Part shown: positions 1 to 9,370 of the stretch, piece by piece
How positions within the stretch are numbered: position 1 is the first letter of the stretch
Layout of the letters: the number at the start of each line of letters is the position of its first letter
Assembly (NCBI RefSeq): GCF_004363305.1
Contig: NZ_SNZA01000007.1
Coordinates: 108,838 to 156,463 of the forward strand
Direction: 5' to 3'
Length of the DNA stretch: 47,626 nucleotides
DNA from: Marinomonas communis
GTDB taxonomy: Bacteria > Pseudomonadota > Gammaproteobacteria > Pseudomonadales > Marinomonadaceae
Notes under the pieces: generated by a model
Databases searched by the model: none
What the model saw: the letters and a program-made list of their open reading frames with translations, nothing else
Told to the model about the DNA's origin: nothing
Position numbers and translations under genes: made by a program

Positions 1-1
1 T

Positions 2-78
2 TGGTCGGAGTAGAGGGATTCGAACCCCCGACATCCTGCTCCCAAAGCAGGCGCGCTACCAGACTGCGCTATACTCCG
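2..78 (-). tRNA. tRNA-Pro (TGG), copy 1
   Basis: The minus strand folds as a complete 77-nt cloverleaf with acceptor CGGAGTA/TACTCCG, anticodon TGG in the loop TTTGGGA, and an encoded CCA at 4-2. It is identical to the second copy at 386-462. It is the last tRNA of the cluster in transcription order, and the window begins one base after its 3' end. Confidence 0.97.
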
Positions 79-80
79 AA

Positions 81-156
81 TGGCTCCCTGAACTGGACTC
101 GAACCAGTGACCTAACGATTAACAGTCGTTTGCTCTACCAACTGAGCTATCAGGGA
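81..156 (-). tRNA. tRNA-Asn (GTT), copy 1
   Basis: A 76-nt cloverleaf on the minus strand with acceptor TCCCTGA/TCAGGGA, anticodon GTT (loop CTGTTAA) and an encoded CCA. It lies 2 nt from the tRNA-Pro gene and is identical to the copy at 465-540. Confidence 0.97.
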
Positions 157-197
157 ATGTCAGAAAACAGAAATATAAATTCTGTAAAATACATAGT

Positions 198-273
198 TGG
201 TGGGTCGTACTGGATTCGAACCAGTGACCAATTGATTAAAAGTCAACTGCTCTACCAACTGAGCTAACGACCC
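198..273 (-). tRNA. tRNA-Lys (TTT)
   Basis: A 76-nt cloverleaf on the minus strand with acceptor GGGTCGT/ACGACCC, anticodon TTT (loop CTTTTAA) and an encoded CCA. It is a single copy lying between the two Pro-Asn pairs. Confidence 0.97.
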
Positions 274-286
274 AACTATGAGGCAA

Positions 287-363
287 TGGGGTGGACGATG
301 GGGCTCGAACCCACGACCGATGGAATCACAATCCATAGCTCTACCAACTGAGCTACGCCCACC
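287..363 (-). tRNA. tRNA-His (GTG)
   Basis: A 77-nt cloverleaf on the minus strand with anticodon GTG (loop TTGTGAT). It has the extra 5' G(-1) opposite discriminator C73 that marks tRNA-His, and CCA is encoded at 289-287. Confidence 0.96.
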
Positions 364-385
364 ATTACCATTGATTTAAAATTAG

Positions 386-462
386 TGGTCGGAGTAGAGG
401 GATTCGAACCCCCGACATCCTGCTCCCAAAGCAGGCGCGCTACCAGACTGCGCTATACTCCG
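386..462 (-). tRNA. tRNA-Pro (TGG), copy 2
   Basis: An exact duplicate of the tRNA at 2-78, offset by 384 bp. Anticodon TGG and an encoded CCA. Confidence 0.97.
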
Positions 463-464
463 AA

Positions 465-540
465 TGGCTCCCTGAACTGGACTCGAACCAGTGACCTAAC
501 GATTAACAGTCGTTTGCTCTACCAACTGAGCTATCAGGGA
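465..540 (-). tRNA. tRNA-Asn (GTT), copy 2
   Basis: An exact duplicate of the tRNA at 81-156. Anticodon GTT and an encoded CCA. It is the second tRNA in transcription order, after tRNA-Ser. Confidence 0.97.
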
Positions 541-584
541 ACAACTAATTTTCAACTCACTTAAAACCAAATCTTTAAAAGAAA

Positions 585-675
585 TGGCGGAGGAGGAGAG
601 ATTCGAACTCTCGGAAGGCTATTAACCTTCGCCGGTTTTCAAGACCGGTGCATTCAACCGCTCTGCCACCCCTCC
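585..675 (-). tRNA. tRNA-Ser (TGA)
   Basis: A 91-nt class II tRNA on the minus strand with acceptor GGAGGGG/CTCCTCC, anticodon TGA (loop CTTGAAA), a long variable arm (CGAAGGTTAATAGCCTTCG) and an encoded CCA. It is the promoter-proximal tRNA of the array. Confidence 0.97.
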
Positions 676-691
676 GTTGCGAGCGAGGTGT

Positions 692-719
692 ATATTACGG
701 ATTCTAAATTTCAGTGCAA
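692..719 (-). promoter_or_regulatory. Promoter of the tRNA array
   Basis: On the minus strand a -35 TTGCAC (719-714) and a -10 TAATAT (697-692) are separated by 16 nt, followed by a GC-rich discriminator (CACCTCGCTCGC) just before tRNA-Ser. A GC-rich discriminator is typical of stable-RNA promoters under stringent control. Confidence 0.6.
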
Positions 720-742
720 CTATTTTTTTAACTTTTTTTAAA

Positions 743-1795
743 TTAATCCGTTACATACCGCTGTTCGGAGGCCGTTCGAATCCAAACGTTTGAGAACCAG
801 TAATAATGCCTTCCGGACTGATCAGGCATCGTACAATTGATGCGCCCTCTTCCTACAGGAAATGCTCGCTCAGCTTCAACAACGACCACATTATCATCCA
901 CCCAATTAAGCGATGCTTTGCCTTGTCCTGCTACATAACAATTTAAGTCATACTTACGATAGCGTCCTTCTTTTAAAGTAAGCGTCATTTTAACTGGCTG
1001 CTCATTAGCAAAATCACCGCCATTCTCTATTGCATTAAGCGGCATTGGCTTAGCGCGCAATTTCACTTTCAAAGAAGAAAGCTCTGCATAAGGCCCTGCA
1101 GCCGGAAAGCGAGGTAAATTGGCAAAATCCGAATCCTTGCTAACCACCCCTGACTGTTGACCAAAACCAACCATATCTTGATCCCTAATAAGGTTACGCA
1201 CCACCTCATTGGATTCGCCATAAGGATAAGCAATCATCTTCGGAGTAGAACCAAGCTTTGACGATAGCAAAGATTCAACATCAGATACCTCTTGTTGAAT
1301 CCGCTGCTCCCACTGATCTACTGTCTCACCCTCTTCCAAACGAAGCATGTAAGGATGGCTCACCGTGTGATTCGCGAACACACCACCAGACTTTTGCATT
1401 TCCTCCATTTGAGACCAGGTCAGAAAGCTACGATGACCTCGTTCAATTGGGCCGGTATTAATGAATACGGTAAACGGAAAGCCATGCTCTTTAAGGATCG
1501 GGAAGCCATTTTCGTAAATATTTAAATAGGCATCATCAAACGTTATGGCAACAGCTTTATCAGGTAGAGGCTGATCAGAACGAATACTCTGTAAAGCGGT
1601 TGCCAAATCAAGCACCTGATAACCGGCCTCCTTCAAATAGTCCATGTGCTGCTTAAATTCTTCAGGTGACACGGATGTTGAGCGAGGTGTTGAAGCATCT
1701 ACATGGTGATACTGCAAAATCGGTAAATACTCTTGTGCATGAGCAGCCCCAGTTACACAGCAAGCACTTAAAAGCGCAGCAGGCAGCAATTTCAT
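743..1795 (-). CDS. Secreted polysaccharide deacetylase family protein
   Basis: A 350-aa protein with a signal peptide (about residues 1-20, ending AHA). It belongs to the NodB/PgaB-type deacetylase family, which removes N-acetyl groups from polysaccharides with a bound metal. Visible motifs are TFDD (85-88, catalytic base and metal Asp), NHTVSHPY (142-149, metal histidines) and YPYGE (190-194). Residues after about 250 form a separate beta-rich region of unknown role. The paired HH near residue 30 (LQYHHVD) is common in PgaB-like proteins. It stands alone, transcribed toward the tRNA array and divergent from nudC. The substrate cannot be named from sequence; peptidoglycan, chitin or poly-GlcNAc are all possible. 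Confidence 0.85.
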   Translation of the reverse strand: MKLLPAALLSACCVTGAAHAQEYLPILQYHHVDASTPRSTSVSPEEFKQHMDYLKEAGYQVLDLATALQSIRSDQPLPDKAVAITFDDAYLNIYENGFPILKEHGFPFTVFINTGPIERGHRSFLTWSQMEEMQKSGGVFANHTVSHPYMLRLEEGETVDQWEQRIQQEVSDVESLLSSKLGSTPKMIAYPYGESNEVVRNLIRDQDMVGFGQQSGVVSKDSDFANLPRFPAAGPYAELSSLKVKLRAKPMPLNAIENGGDFANEQPVKMTLTLKEGRYRKYDLNCYVAGQGKASLNWVDDNVVVVEAERAFPVGRGRINCTMPDQSGRHYYWFSNVWIRTASEQRYVTD

Positions 1796-1929
1796 AAAAA
1801 CCCTTTCATCATTCTTTACATGTCATCACATTGTACGGGAAAGGGAGCAGATAAACATGCAAAAAGGCTCTGCTGGACAATTGCATACAACCATTGGAGA
1901 GAGTAGCTTAATCACATATACACTAAAGA

Positions 1930-2754
1930 ATGATGAGTTTTTTCATGGTTGAAATTGGCACAAGCACTCACCCATCCCCACATGCTATGGCACGATACAT
2001 ACTAGTCACCAAGCACAGCGTACTAACACATGACTCGGGCTTTCTTTTTTCCCTGAAAGACTTTCACCCGACACCAGAAATGCGCAGCGTTTATATTGGC
2101 CAATTTGAAGGGGAAGATGTATTCGTATGCCATTTCCCCTCTCCCCCTAAAGGCTATACAGAGAAAGGGTTACGTGATGTTCTTTATGAATCAGATGCCT
2201 ACTACTTTGGGCTTTTAAGCAGAGCTCACCAACTGGCAACATGGGATTTGGACCACCAATTCTGTGGCCGCTGCGGCTCAACGCTTACCAAAAAGCATGA
2301 GAAAGAACACGCAAAGCTCTGCAACAAGTGCCACATTAGGCACTATCCACGCATCTCCCCCTGCATCATTGTCTCTGTAAGAAAGGAAAATTCTATATTG
2401 CTCGCACGCTCATTTAACATGCCATCAGGCCGAATGAGCAACATTGCAGGGTTTGTTGAAGCGGGTGAAACATTAGAGGAAGCCGTGCATCGAGAAGTGC
2501 TTGAGGAAGTGGGAATTCATATTAAGAACATTCAATATCGAGGCAGCCAACCTTGGTCATTCCCCCATCAACTTATGGTGGGCTTTTTCGCCGAATATGA
2601 TCATGGAGATATCGTACCAGCACCTGATGAGATCGCGGAAGCAGGCTGGTACCCAATAGATGCATTACCAACAACCCCCAACGCCACCAGTATTTCAGGC
2701 CAACTGATACTTGAGCACGTTGAGTTTATAAGCCAGATGGATTTCAAAGCATAG
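1930..2754 (+). CDS. nudC: NAD(+)/NADH pyrophosphatase (RNA de-NADding enzyme)
   Basis: A 274-aa Nudix hydrolase. NudC cleaves NADH or NAD into NMN(H) and AMP and also removes NAD caps from RNA. The protein has the family layout: a divergent N-terminal domain, a four-Cys zinc ribbon (C112, C115, C131, C134), a Nudix box (174-196, GFVEAGE...REVLEEVGI) and the NudC signature SQPWSFP (206-212) that separates it from other Nudix enzymes. The exact start is uncertain: ATG codons lie at residues 1, 2, 6 and 20, and no strong ribosome-binding site decides between them. A metallopeptidase-like gene follows 16 bp downstream, so the two probably form an operon. Confidence 0.93.
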   Translation: MMSFFMVEIGTSTHPSPHAMARYILVTKHSVLTHDSGFLFSLKDFHPTPEMRSVYIGQFEGEDVFVCHFPSPPKGYTEKGLRDVLYESDAYYFGLLSRAHQLATWDLDHQFCGRCGSTLTKKHEKEHAKLCNKCHIRHYPRISPCIIVSVRKENSILLARSFNMPSGRMSNIAGFVEAGETLEEAVHREVLEEVGIHIKNIQYRGSQPWSFPHQLMVGFFAEYDHGDIVPAPDEIAEAGWYPIDALPTTPNATSISGQLILEHVEFISQMDFKA

Positions 2755-2770
2755 AGAGGCACATAGGATC

Positions 2771-3856
2771 ATGAAGCTATTCAGTTGCCAACAATGTGGA
2801 CAAGCACTACTTTTTGAAAACACTCAATGCGAGAGTTGCCAATCCCCTTTAGGGTTCCACTCCGATACATTAGAGCTAACAGCGCTGACACCATTGGAAC
2901 AAGGTTTCAACGTCTACTCGAATCAACAACCTTCACCAGACAACACGGTTTGGTTTCACTGCTCCAATCATGCTCATAACGTCTGTAACTGGCTAGTCTC
3001 TACCCCAGACACACTGTGTGATGCGTGCGATCTGAATCGACACATCCCTAACCTTTCAGGCATCGAGGAGCAACAAGCTTGGCAAACGCTGGAGCAGGCA
3101 AAACATCAGCTGGTGTATGCTTTGCGCCGCCTCAATCTACCTATTGTGAACAAGAAACAAGACCCAGATGATGGCTTATCTTTTGATTTTATTTCTGAAG
3201 AAAACGTGATCCCTGAAGGTGCTCAGACTTCAACTGGTCACGCACAAGGCCAGGTGACAATTAATGCAGTCGAAGCCGATAGCGTTGATAGAGAACAGAT
3301 GCGCAAGGACATGAATGAATCGTACCGCACTGTCATTGGGCACTTTCGACACGAAATTGGCCATTACTATTGGGATCAGCTGATTGCCGATCAACCTACT
3401 TATTTGACCTCATTTAGAGCACTGTTTGGCGACGAGCAACGCAATTACGCTGAAGCACTTTCAAGCCATTACGCCACCCCTAACCTTGAATGGCAAAATG
3501 AATTCATCAGCTCCTATGCCTCATCCCACCCTTGGGAAGATTGGGCGGAAACTTGGGCGCACTATTTACATATATTAGATACTCTGGAAACCGCTTATTA
3601 CTTTGGCCTTAGCACTCGCCCACCCTTGCCTCAACATAGCCAACTAACAGCAAGCGCTTCTTTAGACCCTTATATACACGATAACTTTGAAGACCTCCTT
3701 AACGAGTACCTTCCATTGACTTTCGCAGCCAACTGTTTAAACCGAAGCATGGGACAACCAGATCTCTATCCGTTTGTATTAGTGCCGAAGGTAAGAGAAA
3801 AGCTTGGCTTTATCCATCAGCTACTCCGTCAAATTCAAGCAAACACACCCCAGTAG
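2771..3856 (+). CDS. Putative zinc-ribbon metallopeptidase
   Basis: A 361-aa protein. The N-terminal roughly 90 residues carry zinc-ribbon cysteine pairs (C6/C9, C20/C23, then C83/C86). The central region has the zincin motif HEIGH (194-198) followed by acidic residues, typical of a zinc-dependent protease. The architecture matches a conserved bacterial family annotated only as putative zinc-binding metallopeptidase. There is no signal peptide, so it is predicted cytoplasmic. It starts 16 bp after nudC and ends just before a strong hairpin terminator. The substrate is unknown. Confidence 0.8.
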   Translation: MKLFSCQQCGQALLFENTQCESCQSPLGFHSDTLELTALTPLEQGFNVYSNQQPSPDNTVWFHCSNHAHNVCNWLVSTPDTLCDACDLNRHIPNLSGIEEQQAWQTLEQAKHQLVYALRRLNLPIVNKKQDPDDGLSFDFISEENVIPEGAQTSTGHAQGQVTINAVEADSVDREQMRKDMNESYRTVIGHFRHEIGHYYWDQLIADQPTYLTSFRALFGDEQRNYAEALSSHYATPNLEWQNEFISSYASSHPWEDWAETWAHYLHILDTLETAYYFGLSTRPPLPQHSQLTASASLDPYIHDNFEDLLNEYLPLTFAANCLNRSMGQPDLYPFVLVPKVREKLGFIHQLLRQIQANTPQ

Positions 3857-3880
3857 CAACACAGAGACTGTCTCAAAACT

Positions 3881-3916
3881 AAAAAGCCGTGCTAGCAATC
3901 ACTAGCACGGCTTTTT
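3881..3916. terminator. Bidirectional terminator
   Basis: A 15-bp inverted repeat (AAAAAGCCGTGCTAG / CTAGCACGGCTTTTT) with a 6-nt loop. The A and T runs at its ends make it usable from both sides. It lies between the convergent metallopeptidase gene and ppnN. Confidence 0.92.
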
Positions 3917-3936
3917 GCCAATCCTTTCAGACATAT

Positions 3937-5310
3937 TTAATCAGTAATCACCTTATAACAAGGCTCATAAGCCGTGCCTGGTAACTTCATACGCTGCTGA
4001 GTGACAAACGCTTCTAGCAAAGCATCGAGCTTCTTCATCAGCTCCTTGTCACCGTGTATTTCAAATGGCCCAAATTCTTTAATGCTGGCAACACCCTGTG
4101 GTTTCACATTCCCAGCAACAATAGCTGAAAAGGCACGACGCAGGTCCGCAGCGAGCAAGTGCGTATCTTGACCATAAAACAAATTCAATCCCTTCACATT
4201 TTCATGTGTCGGCTCAAATGTACGTTGAAATTCGTCGGGGATATGCAACTTCCAGTTGTAATAGAAGGCATCTTGATGCGCCTTACGATATAGGCGTACA
4301 GACTCCATCCCTTCCTTCATTACTCGCGCCACTTCAACGGCATCATCAATAATAATTTGATATTTCGCTTGCGCCTTCTCGCCTAAAACAGAACCAATGA
4401 ATTCATTAATCTGCTCAAAGTAAGGTGCACTTTCCTTGGGCCCAGTAAAGACTAATGGGAATGGCATCTCTGCATTTTTAGGGTGCAATAAGATACCTAA
4501 AATATAGAGAATTTCTTCAGCGGTTCCAGCGCCACCAGGGAAGACAACGATGCCATGCCCAGTTCGAACAAACGCCTCAAGTCGCTTTTCGATATCTGGC
4601 ATGATAACCAGCTGATTCACAATAGGGTTAGGTGATTCGGCGGCAATGATTCCCGGCTCAGTTAAACCTAGGTATACGCCATTTTGGATACGCTGTTTAG
4701 CGTGAGCAATAGCGGCTCCCTTCATAGGCCCTTTCATAGCACCAGGACCACAGCCCGTACAAATGTTCAGTTCACGCAGCCCTAACTCATGCCCTACTTG
4801 TTTAGTGTAGTCGTATTCATAGCGGGCAATAGAGTGTCCACCCCAGCACACCACCATATCGGGTGTTTGGATACGGCGAAACACATTAGCATTACGAAGC
4901 AGCTCAAACACCACATTGGTTATTTTGTCTGAGCTTGCGTCATTGAGGCCACGAGCAACGTTGTATTCGTGATAAGTAAAAATAATGTCTCGCAGCACAC
5001 TGAATAGCATCTCTCGTACGCTACTGATCATTTTGCCGTCAACAAAAGCGCTACTTGGTGCATTGCTCAACTGAAGCTTTACACCACGCTCTTGTTGAAT
5101 GATGCGAATTTCAAAGTCTTTAAACACTGACATAATTTCTGATGGATCATCAGAATCACTGCCACAATTTAAGATGGCCAAGGCACAGCGACGAAACAAC
5201 TCATGTAAATCACCACTGTCTTCCGACATGCGAGTAATTTCTTCCTGTGACAACATTTCTAATGCGCCTTTTGGTGATACCAGCGCATCAACGCGATCGC
5301 TATATGTCAT
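3937..5310 (-). CDS. ppnN: Pyrimidine/purine nucleotide 5'-monophosphate nucleosidase PpnN
   Basis: A 457-aa protein matching the length and layout of E. coli PpnN (YgdH), which hydrolyses nucleoside monophosphates to base and ribose-5-phosphate and is regulated by (p)ppGpp. The central LOG-family Rossmann domain carries CGPGAMKG (187-194) and PGGAGTAEE (258-266), the phosphate-binding and catalytic loop. N- and C-terminal family-specific regions are both present. The start ATG has a clear ribosome-binding site (GGAGGG, about 6 nt upstream). It is a monocistronic gene with its own terminator at 3881-3916. Confidence 0.93.
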   Translation of the reverse strand: MTYSDRVDALVSPKGALEMLSQEEITRMSEDSGDLHELFRRCALAILNCGSDSDDPSEIMSVFKDFEIRIIQQERGVKLQLSNAPSSAFVDGKMISSVREMLFSVLRDIIFTYHEYNVARGLNDASSDKITNVVFELLRNANVFRRIQTPDMVVCWGGHSIARYEYDYTKQVGHELGLRELNICTGCGPGAMKGPMKGAAIAHAKQRIQNGVYLGLTEPGIIAAESPNPIVNQLVIMPDIEKRLEAFVRTGHGIVVFPGGAGTAEEILYILGILLHPKNAEMPFPLVFTGPKESAPYFEQINEFIGSVLGEKAQAKYQIIIDDAVEVARVMKEGMESVRLYRKAHQDAFYYNWKLHIPDEFQRTFEPTHENVKGLNLFYGQDTHLLAADLRRAFSAIVAGNVKPQGVASIKEFGPFEIHGDKELMKKLDALLEAFVTQQRMKLPGTAYEPCYKVITD

Positions 5311-5454
5311 GGATCGCCCTCCTTTTTCTATGTGCTTGTCTTATAAGTATATTGCGCCTAGACAATAAAAAAGCAAGTAGATTTATGTGTTTCCTAGATC
5401 GCGTCTAATTTGCAAAATTCTTAAATCCCCAAACAAATCAGCCGTCACAAGCAC

Positions 5455-5482
5455 AAAAAAGGCCGCCATAATGGCGACCTTC
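5455..5482 (-). terminator. Terminator of the peroxiredoxin gene
   Basis: On the minus strand a hairpin AAGGTCGCC / GGCGGCCTT with a 5-nt loop and one G-U pair is followed by a T run. It lies 16 bp past the peroxiredoxin stop codon. Confidence 0.88.
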
Positions 5483-5498
5483 TCTTATTCTTTCTTAG

Positions 5499-5981
5499 CT
5501 ATGAAACTTGCTCTAACACATGTTCAGCTGAGCTGATTCCAAACTCTCCAGGCTCTTCTAACCAGAGCTGCTGAATCACGCCGTTGATCACCAACATAGC
5601 ATAACGGCGACTTCTAAGTCCCATTTGTGCCGTGGCTATTTCCAATTCTAAGCCTAAAGCCGTGGTTAGCTCGGCCGAATTGTCCGCAGCCATAACGATG
5701 TTACCCGCACCATGAGCTTGCCCCCACGCATTCATAACGAACACATCGTTTACAGACAAGCAGACAATGTCATCAACACCCTGCTCTTTGAATGCTTGAT
5801 AGTGTTCGACGTAGCCTGGTAAGTGCCTCGCACTGCAGGTCGGCGTAAAAGCACCTGGCACAGCAAATAAAATGACCGTTTTATCTGCAAAGAATTCAGT
5901 GACATTCACTTCTTGTGGACCATTTTCCCCCATTACCAAGAAGGAACCATATGGCAACATATCACCAATTTGCACACTCAT
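5499..5981 (-). CDS. Peroxiredoxin, Prx5 type
   Basis: A 160-aa thiol peroxidase that reduces H2O2 and organic hydroperoxides. The peroxidatic cysteine is C49 in PGAFTPTCS (42-50), the Prx5/glutaredoxin-dependent signature. The catalytic Arg lies in the GLRSRRYAM segment. The only other Cys is C74, and there is no fused glutaredoxin domain. A GGAG ribosome-binding site precedes the ATG. The gene stands alone, with its own terminator downstream. The electron donor (glutathione/glutaredoxin or thioredoxin) cannot be settled from sequence. Confidence 0.9.
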   Translation of the reverse strand: MSVQIGDMLPYGSFLVMGENGPQEVNVTEFFADKTVILFAVPGAFTPTCSARHLPGYVEHYQAFKEQGVDDIVCLSVNDVFVMNAWGQAHGAGNIVMAADNSAELTTALGLELEIATAQMGLRSRRYAMLVINGVIQQLWLEEPGEFGISSAEHVLEQVS

Positions 5982-6041
5982 GCTCGTACTCCAATTGATT
6001 CTCGGATAAGCATCATAGCGTGATTTTTAAAACTCTGCGAC

Positions 6042-8018
6042 TTAGGCCGTTCGAAATTGCCCCACCAACTTACGCTGTCGCTGCGCCAATTCATTCATTT
6101 GCTGACAGCTTTCTTGACTGGCATGAGCATCCTCCATCGCCTCTTGAGAACGATTCGATATTTCATGAATACTCTGATTGATATCCTGTGCCACGCCAGC
6201 CTGCTGCTCCGCTGACGTAGCAATCTGCACGCTTAACTCTCGAATTTCGACCACAAACTGCCTTAAATCTTGCAGTACCGCCCCCACACTTTGCGCCTCA
6301 TGCATGCTGTTTTGAGCAAACTGACAACTTTGATCCATGGAGGAAACCGTTGCTTTAACGCCGCTTTGAAGCTCACTAATAACACGTTGAATTTCTTCAG
6401 TTGAGGTATGGGTTCTGTTAGCCAGCGTTCGAACTTCATCAGCCACTACCGCAAAACCTCTTCCCTGCTCCCCCGCTCTCGCAGCTTCGATTGCCGCATT
6501 CAGAGCCAGTAAATTTGTTTGCTCAGCAATATCCTGAATCACTTCTAAGATAGTTCCAATATTCTGCGAGTACTGATCCACCTGCTGCACAACTTGAGCG
6601 GAGGACTCCAATTGGGCAACCAACTGCTCGACCTGCGTGATATTCGCCGACATACGCTCAGAACTGCTGGCTGCGCTTTGATCAACCTGTTGCACCTTCT
6701 CAAGTGTCACCTCAGCATGGTGCGAAACTTCTCGCACTGTTGCCGACATTTGATCCATGGCTGCAGCCACCTCAGTGGTCTTATCATTCTGCGATTGCAT
6801 TACCGACTGAGTGTTTGATGTTGACTGGTAGACTTGCTCCGCAGATGACACAACCTGAGTTGAGGCGCTGTCTATTTGCTTAATAACAGCATTTAGCTGC
6901 TCTACTAAGGCGTTCACCCATTGTGAAAGTTGTCCGAACTCATCTTTACTCGACACGGACACCTTCTGGCTGAAATCTTTTTCGGCAATTTTATTCAGGA
7001 CAGACATGATGTTCGCTAGCGGCTTACGAATACTCAAGCTAACCCAGTAGGCAATAATTACCGCCAAAAGCACAGAGACGGCAACCACCAGATAAGAAAT
7101 GTACTTAGCGCTATTGGATGCATCCAAAGCATTATTTTTCGCCTGCTCACGTAATTCACGAACACGAGTAATCAATTCATTCTGCTGAGTTTGCATCGCG
7201 GCAAGACCTTCTGAAAGAGCCGCCGCAGCCACTTCAGAATCCAACTGAATGGTTCGGAATTCATAATAATTTGAAATCACGCCATCATCAGCCTCAACCG
7301 CAGCACGTATCTCAGCGATCGCCTCAGACATGCTTTCATCTCCTAGTTTGCCTATTACCTTATCGACAGGGGCAAATGCTTTCCCCATTTCTTTTCGAAT
7401 GCCGGATAAAGACTTCAAGCCCGTTGAGTCAAAATAGTCACCCACCAATAACAGCAAGCTCTCCATCTGTGTTTTCGCCAAACCAGCGGCGAACGCTTGC
7501 TCATCTGAGTCTGGATAATTAGTGATGGCATCCAAATCATCGATAGCAAACGTCAAAGCATCTTTTAGGTCTAGTTTTTTATCCGGCATAATCTGGTTGA
7601 GTTCAACCATCCGGTTATGATCGCCGATGGCTTGCTCAGCGAGTTCAAAGAAAGCAATTGACTGCTCTTCAATCGTTTGAACCGTTGCGAAGATATCAGG
7701 GTAATCCACCACATTTTGCTTAAGCAATTGCGCAACTCGGCCGAAATGCGCTTGCTCTTGTTGATACTGAGCGTTAGCGCTTTCTAAACCGCTATCACTT
7801 GAAGCCACAAGGTATTGCAGTACCGCACTGCTACTCTGAGCCAAGGCACCACTAACTTCAGCACTTTGATCTGAGATATTCGCAATTTCCCCTGTGACGG
7901 TATCAATGCGAGTTTGCACCGAATTTAGGCCGCCAACCCCAGCTCCCGCCACTACAAAGAGCAACAACAGCAACAACACAAAACCTAGCAATACTCTTTG
8001 TACGACTGATAGCGACAT
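6042..8018 (-). CDS. Methyl-accepting chemotaxis protein
   Basis: A 658-aa membrane chemoreceptor. It has TM1 at about 8-30, a long helical periplasmic sensor region (about 31-305), TM2 at about 308-330, a HAMP domain, and a C-terminal signalling coiled coil with the conserved hairpin tip around [19 protein letters not shown]. The signal tip would control CheA/CheW and so flagellar rotation. I chose the ATG at 8018 because GGGAGG sits 5 nt upstream; an in-frame upstream ATG at 8108 would add 30 polar residues before TM1. The ligand is unknown. No che genes are nearby, so this is an orphan receptor. Confidence 0.92.
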   Translation of the reverse strand: MSLSVVQRVLLGFVLLLLLLFVVAGAGVGGLNSVQTRIDTVTGEIANISDQSAEVSGALAQSSSAVLQYLVASSDSGLESANAQYQQEQAHFGRVAQLLKQNVVDYPDIFATVQTIEEQSIAFFELAEQAIGDHNRMVELNQIMPDKKLDLKDALTFAIDDLDAITNYPDSDEQAFAAGLAKTQMESLLLLVGDYFDSTGLKSLSGIRKEMGKAFAPVDKVIGKLGDESMSEAIAEIRAAVEADDGVISNYYEFRTIQLDSEVAAAALSEGLAAMQTQQNELITRVRELREQAKNNALDASNSAKYISYLVVAVSVLLAVIIAYWVSLSIRKPLANIMSVLNKIAEKDFSQKVSVSSKDEFGQLSQWVNALVEQLNAVIKQIDSASTQVVSSAEQVYQSTSNTQSVMQSQNDKTTEVAAAMDQMSATVREVSHHAEVTLEKVQQVDQSAASSSERMSANITQVEQLVAQLESSAQVVQQVDQYSQNIGTILEVIQDIAEQTNLLALNAAIEAARAGEQGRGFAVVADEVRTLANRTHTSTEEIQRVISELQSGVKATVSSMDQSCQFAQNSMHEAQSVGAVLQDLRQFVVEIRELSVQIATSAEQQAGVAQDINQSIHEISNRSQEAMEDAHASQESCQQMNELAQRQRKLVGQFRTA

Positions 8019-8108
8019 AAACGCCTCCCGTTTTAGCCTTTTCGCGACCGACTCGTTTATTAAACAACCTTTTAATAAAAAGGTGCCTGCTTTCCAATGA
8101 AGTTGCAA

Positions 8109-8417
8109 GCTTTGTTCCAGCTTAGAACATCACTCCCTTAGGATTTGAGCTTTTTGGTTTGATTTATGCATAAAAACAAAGAGCTCACTCACACTTTGTT
8201 TCCGATGTAAAAAGTGCTTTCATAACGATGTTTAAAGATAGGACAGCAATTTGCAGACTCTCAACATTACGATAGCGAAAAATTATGTGTTGCAAGAAAT
8301 TTATCCTAAATTTCGTCTGTACAGTCAGAGTAAAAAGCGTACAATTCGCTTCTATTTTAAACCATCTGGCTTTCCAGCCGATAAACTGACTAACTGAACG
8401 ATAATTGGCTTGTTGCG
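8109..8417. other. Divergent intergenic region, MCP / PilZ-like gene
   Basis: No convincing gene. It holds a 10-bp inverted repeat (8147-8156 GAGCTTTTTG with 8177-8186 CAAAGAGCTC, one G-U pair). Promoters for both flanking genes must lie here, but I cannot place a clear -35/-10 pair. An 82-codon minus-strand ORF overlapping the PilZ-like gene start has no recognisable features. Confidence 0.4.
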
Positions 8418-8828
8418 ATGGAATTTGTTGCACATCCGAAAGACCTACCTCTCGACATAACAGTCGTTGAGGACCAGTGCTTTCCTCTTGTAGAAGCAGA
8501 CAGACTGGGCTTTGTAGGTATTACCTATTTAGCACCCCTTGCTTATCAAGCGGGATCTTGCGTCCGGATAACTCTGCAAGAGATAGATCCGCACTTCTGT
8601 GTCACAGGGCGTATCGCTTGGTGTGATAAGGAACAGGACGAATATCGTATCGCTATTGAGTTCCCGAACAATGATGATTGTTACTGTGTGAGAATGGTCG
8701 AGCAGTTATCTCAGATAGAACATTATCGTCGACAGGCGAAAAACCAAGGTCGACGCCTTAACTATAACGAAGCCGCAGCCGAATGGATTCAGCAATTTGC
8801 TGCTAACTTCCCAGCATTTACTCTGTAA
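8418..8828 (+). CDS. PilZ-like domain protein
   Basis: A 136-aa soluble protein. Residues about 10-95 look like a PilZ beta barrel (GFVGITYLAPLAYQAGSC, then VTGRIAWC and IAIEF strands), followed by a helical C-terminus (AAAEWIQQFAANFP). PilZ domains usually bind cyclic di-GMP through RxxxR and D/NxSxxG motifs. Neither motif is clear here, so it may be a non-binding or divergent PilZ. The ATG lacks a strong ribosome-binding site. It is followed 11 bp later by the DUF501 gene, probably in one transcript. Confidence 0.6.
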   Translation: MEFVAHPKDLPLDITVVEDQCFPLVEADRLGFVGITYLAPLAYQAGSCVRITLQEIDPHFCVTGRIAWCDKEQDEYRIAIEFPNNDDCYCVRMVEQLSQIEHYRRQAKNQGRRLNYNEAAAEWIQQFAANFPAFTL

Positions 8829-8839
8829 TTTTATCCCTC

Positions 8840-9361
8840 ATGACAAAACCTCTTTCTCAAGCTGATGTAGACATCATTACACAGCAACTTGGTCGTACCC
8901 CAAGTGGTATTCGACGCGTCGCACACTATTCTCCAGATGGCGTTCCTCAGGTGCTTGAAATGGAAACTTGGGTGTTTGACCAACCTTTCCCAACACTTTA
9001 TTGGCTATCAAGCAGTGCCATAGACAAAGCGCTTGCGCGCATCGAAAGCCAAGGCGTTGTGAAAGAACTGGAACAACGTATCCGTGATGATGAAGAACTA
9101 CGTGCTGCCTACCATAAGTCCCATGAAGATTATGTTCGCCGCCGCTGGGACGCTATGAGCGATGAGCATAAAAACATCATTGAAGAAAAGGGTTTCACAC
9201 ACTTGTTTGAAACACTCGGTATCGGCGGAATCAAAAACTGGGATCAGATCCGCTGCTTGCACATGCAATATGCGCATCACCTGGCTGGTGAGAATGTGAT
9301 CGGAAAAATCTTAGACGAAGAATACGGTATTCGCGAAGTCGCTGATGCTGAGCGCAAATAA
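8840..9361 (+). CDS. DUF501 family protein
   Basis: A 173-aa protein with the DUF501 pattern: an N-terminal QLGR-P-G-RRVAH segment, PFPTLYWLSS (about 50-59) and a conserved C-terminal IKCLHMQYAHHLA-like histidine motif (IRCLHMQYAHHL). The family is widespread in bacteria and has no established function; the conserved His and Cys residues suggest metal or nucleotide binding. No membrane segments or signal peptide. It is co-directional with the PilZ-like gene. Confidence 0.85.
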   Translation: MTKPLSQADVDIITQQLGRTPSGIRRVAHYSPDGVPQVLEMETWVFDQPFPTLYWLSSSAIDKALARIESQGVVKELEQRIRDDEELRAAYHKSHEDYVRRRWDAMSDEHKNIIEEKGFTHLFETLGIGGIKNWDQIRCLHMQYAHHLAGENVIGKILDEEYGIREVADAERK

Positions 9362-9370
9362 GCTCATAAA

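Larger units (their letters stand above)
386..541. repeat. Direct repeat of the Pro-Asn tRNA pair
   Basis: Positions 386-541 are identical to 2-157: both tRNA genes, their 2-nt spacer and one flanking base. The Lys and His genes lie between the copies. This is the trace of a segmental duplication inside the tRNA cluster. Confidence 0.95.

Noticed and set aside
1..267. An 88-codon plus-strand ORF over the tRNA cluster
   Set aside because: It is the antisense of three tRNA genes; its repeated residues come from the conserved T and D arms.
8185..8433. An 82-codon minus-strand ORF between the chemoreceptor and PilZ-like genes
   Set aside because: It overlaps the start of the better-supported PilZ-like gene and shows no motif or ribosome-binding site.
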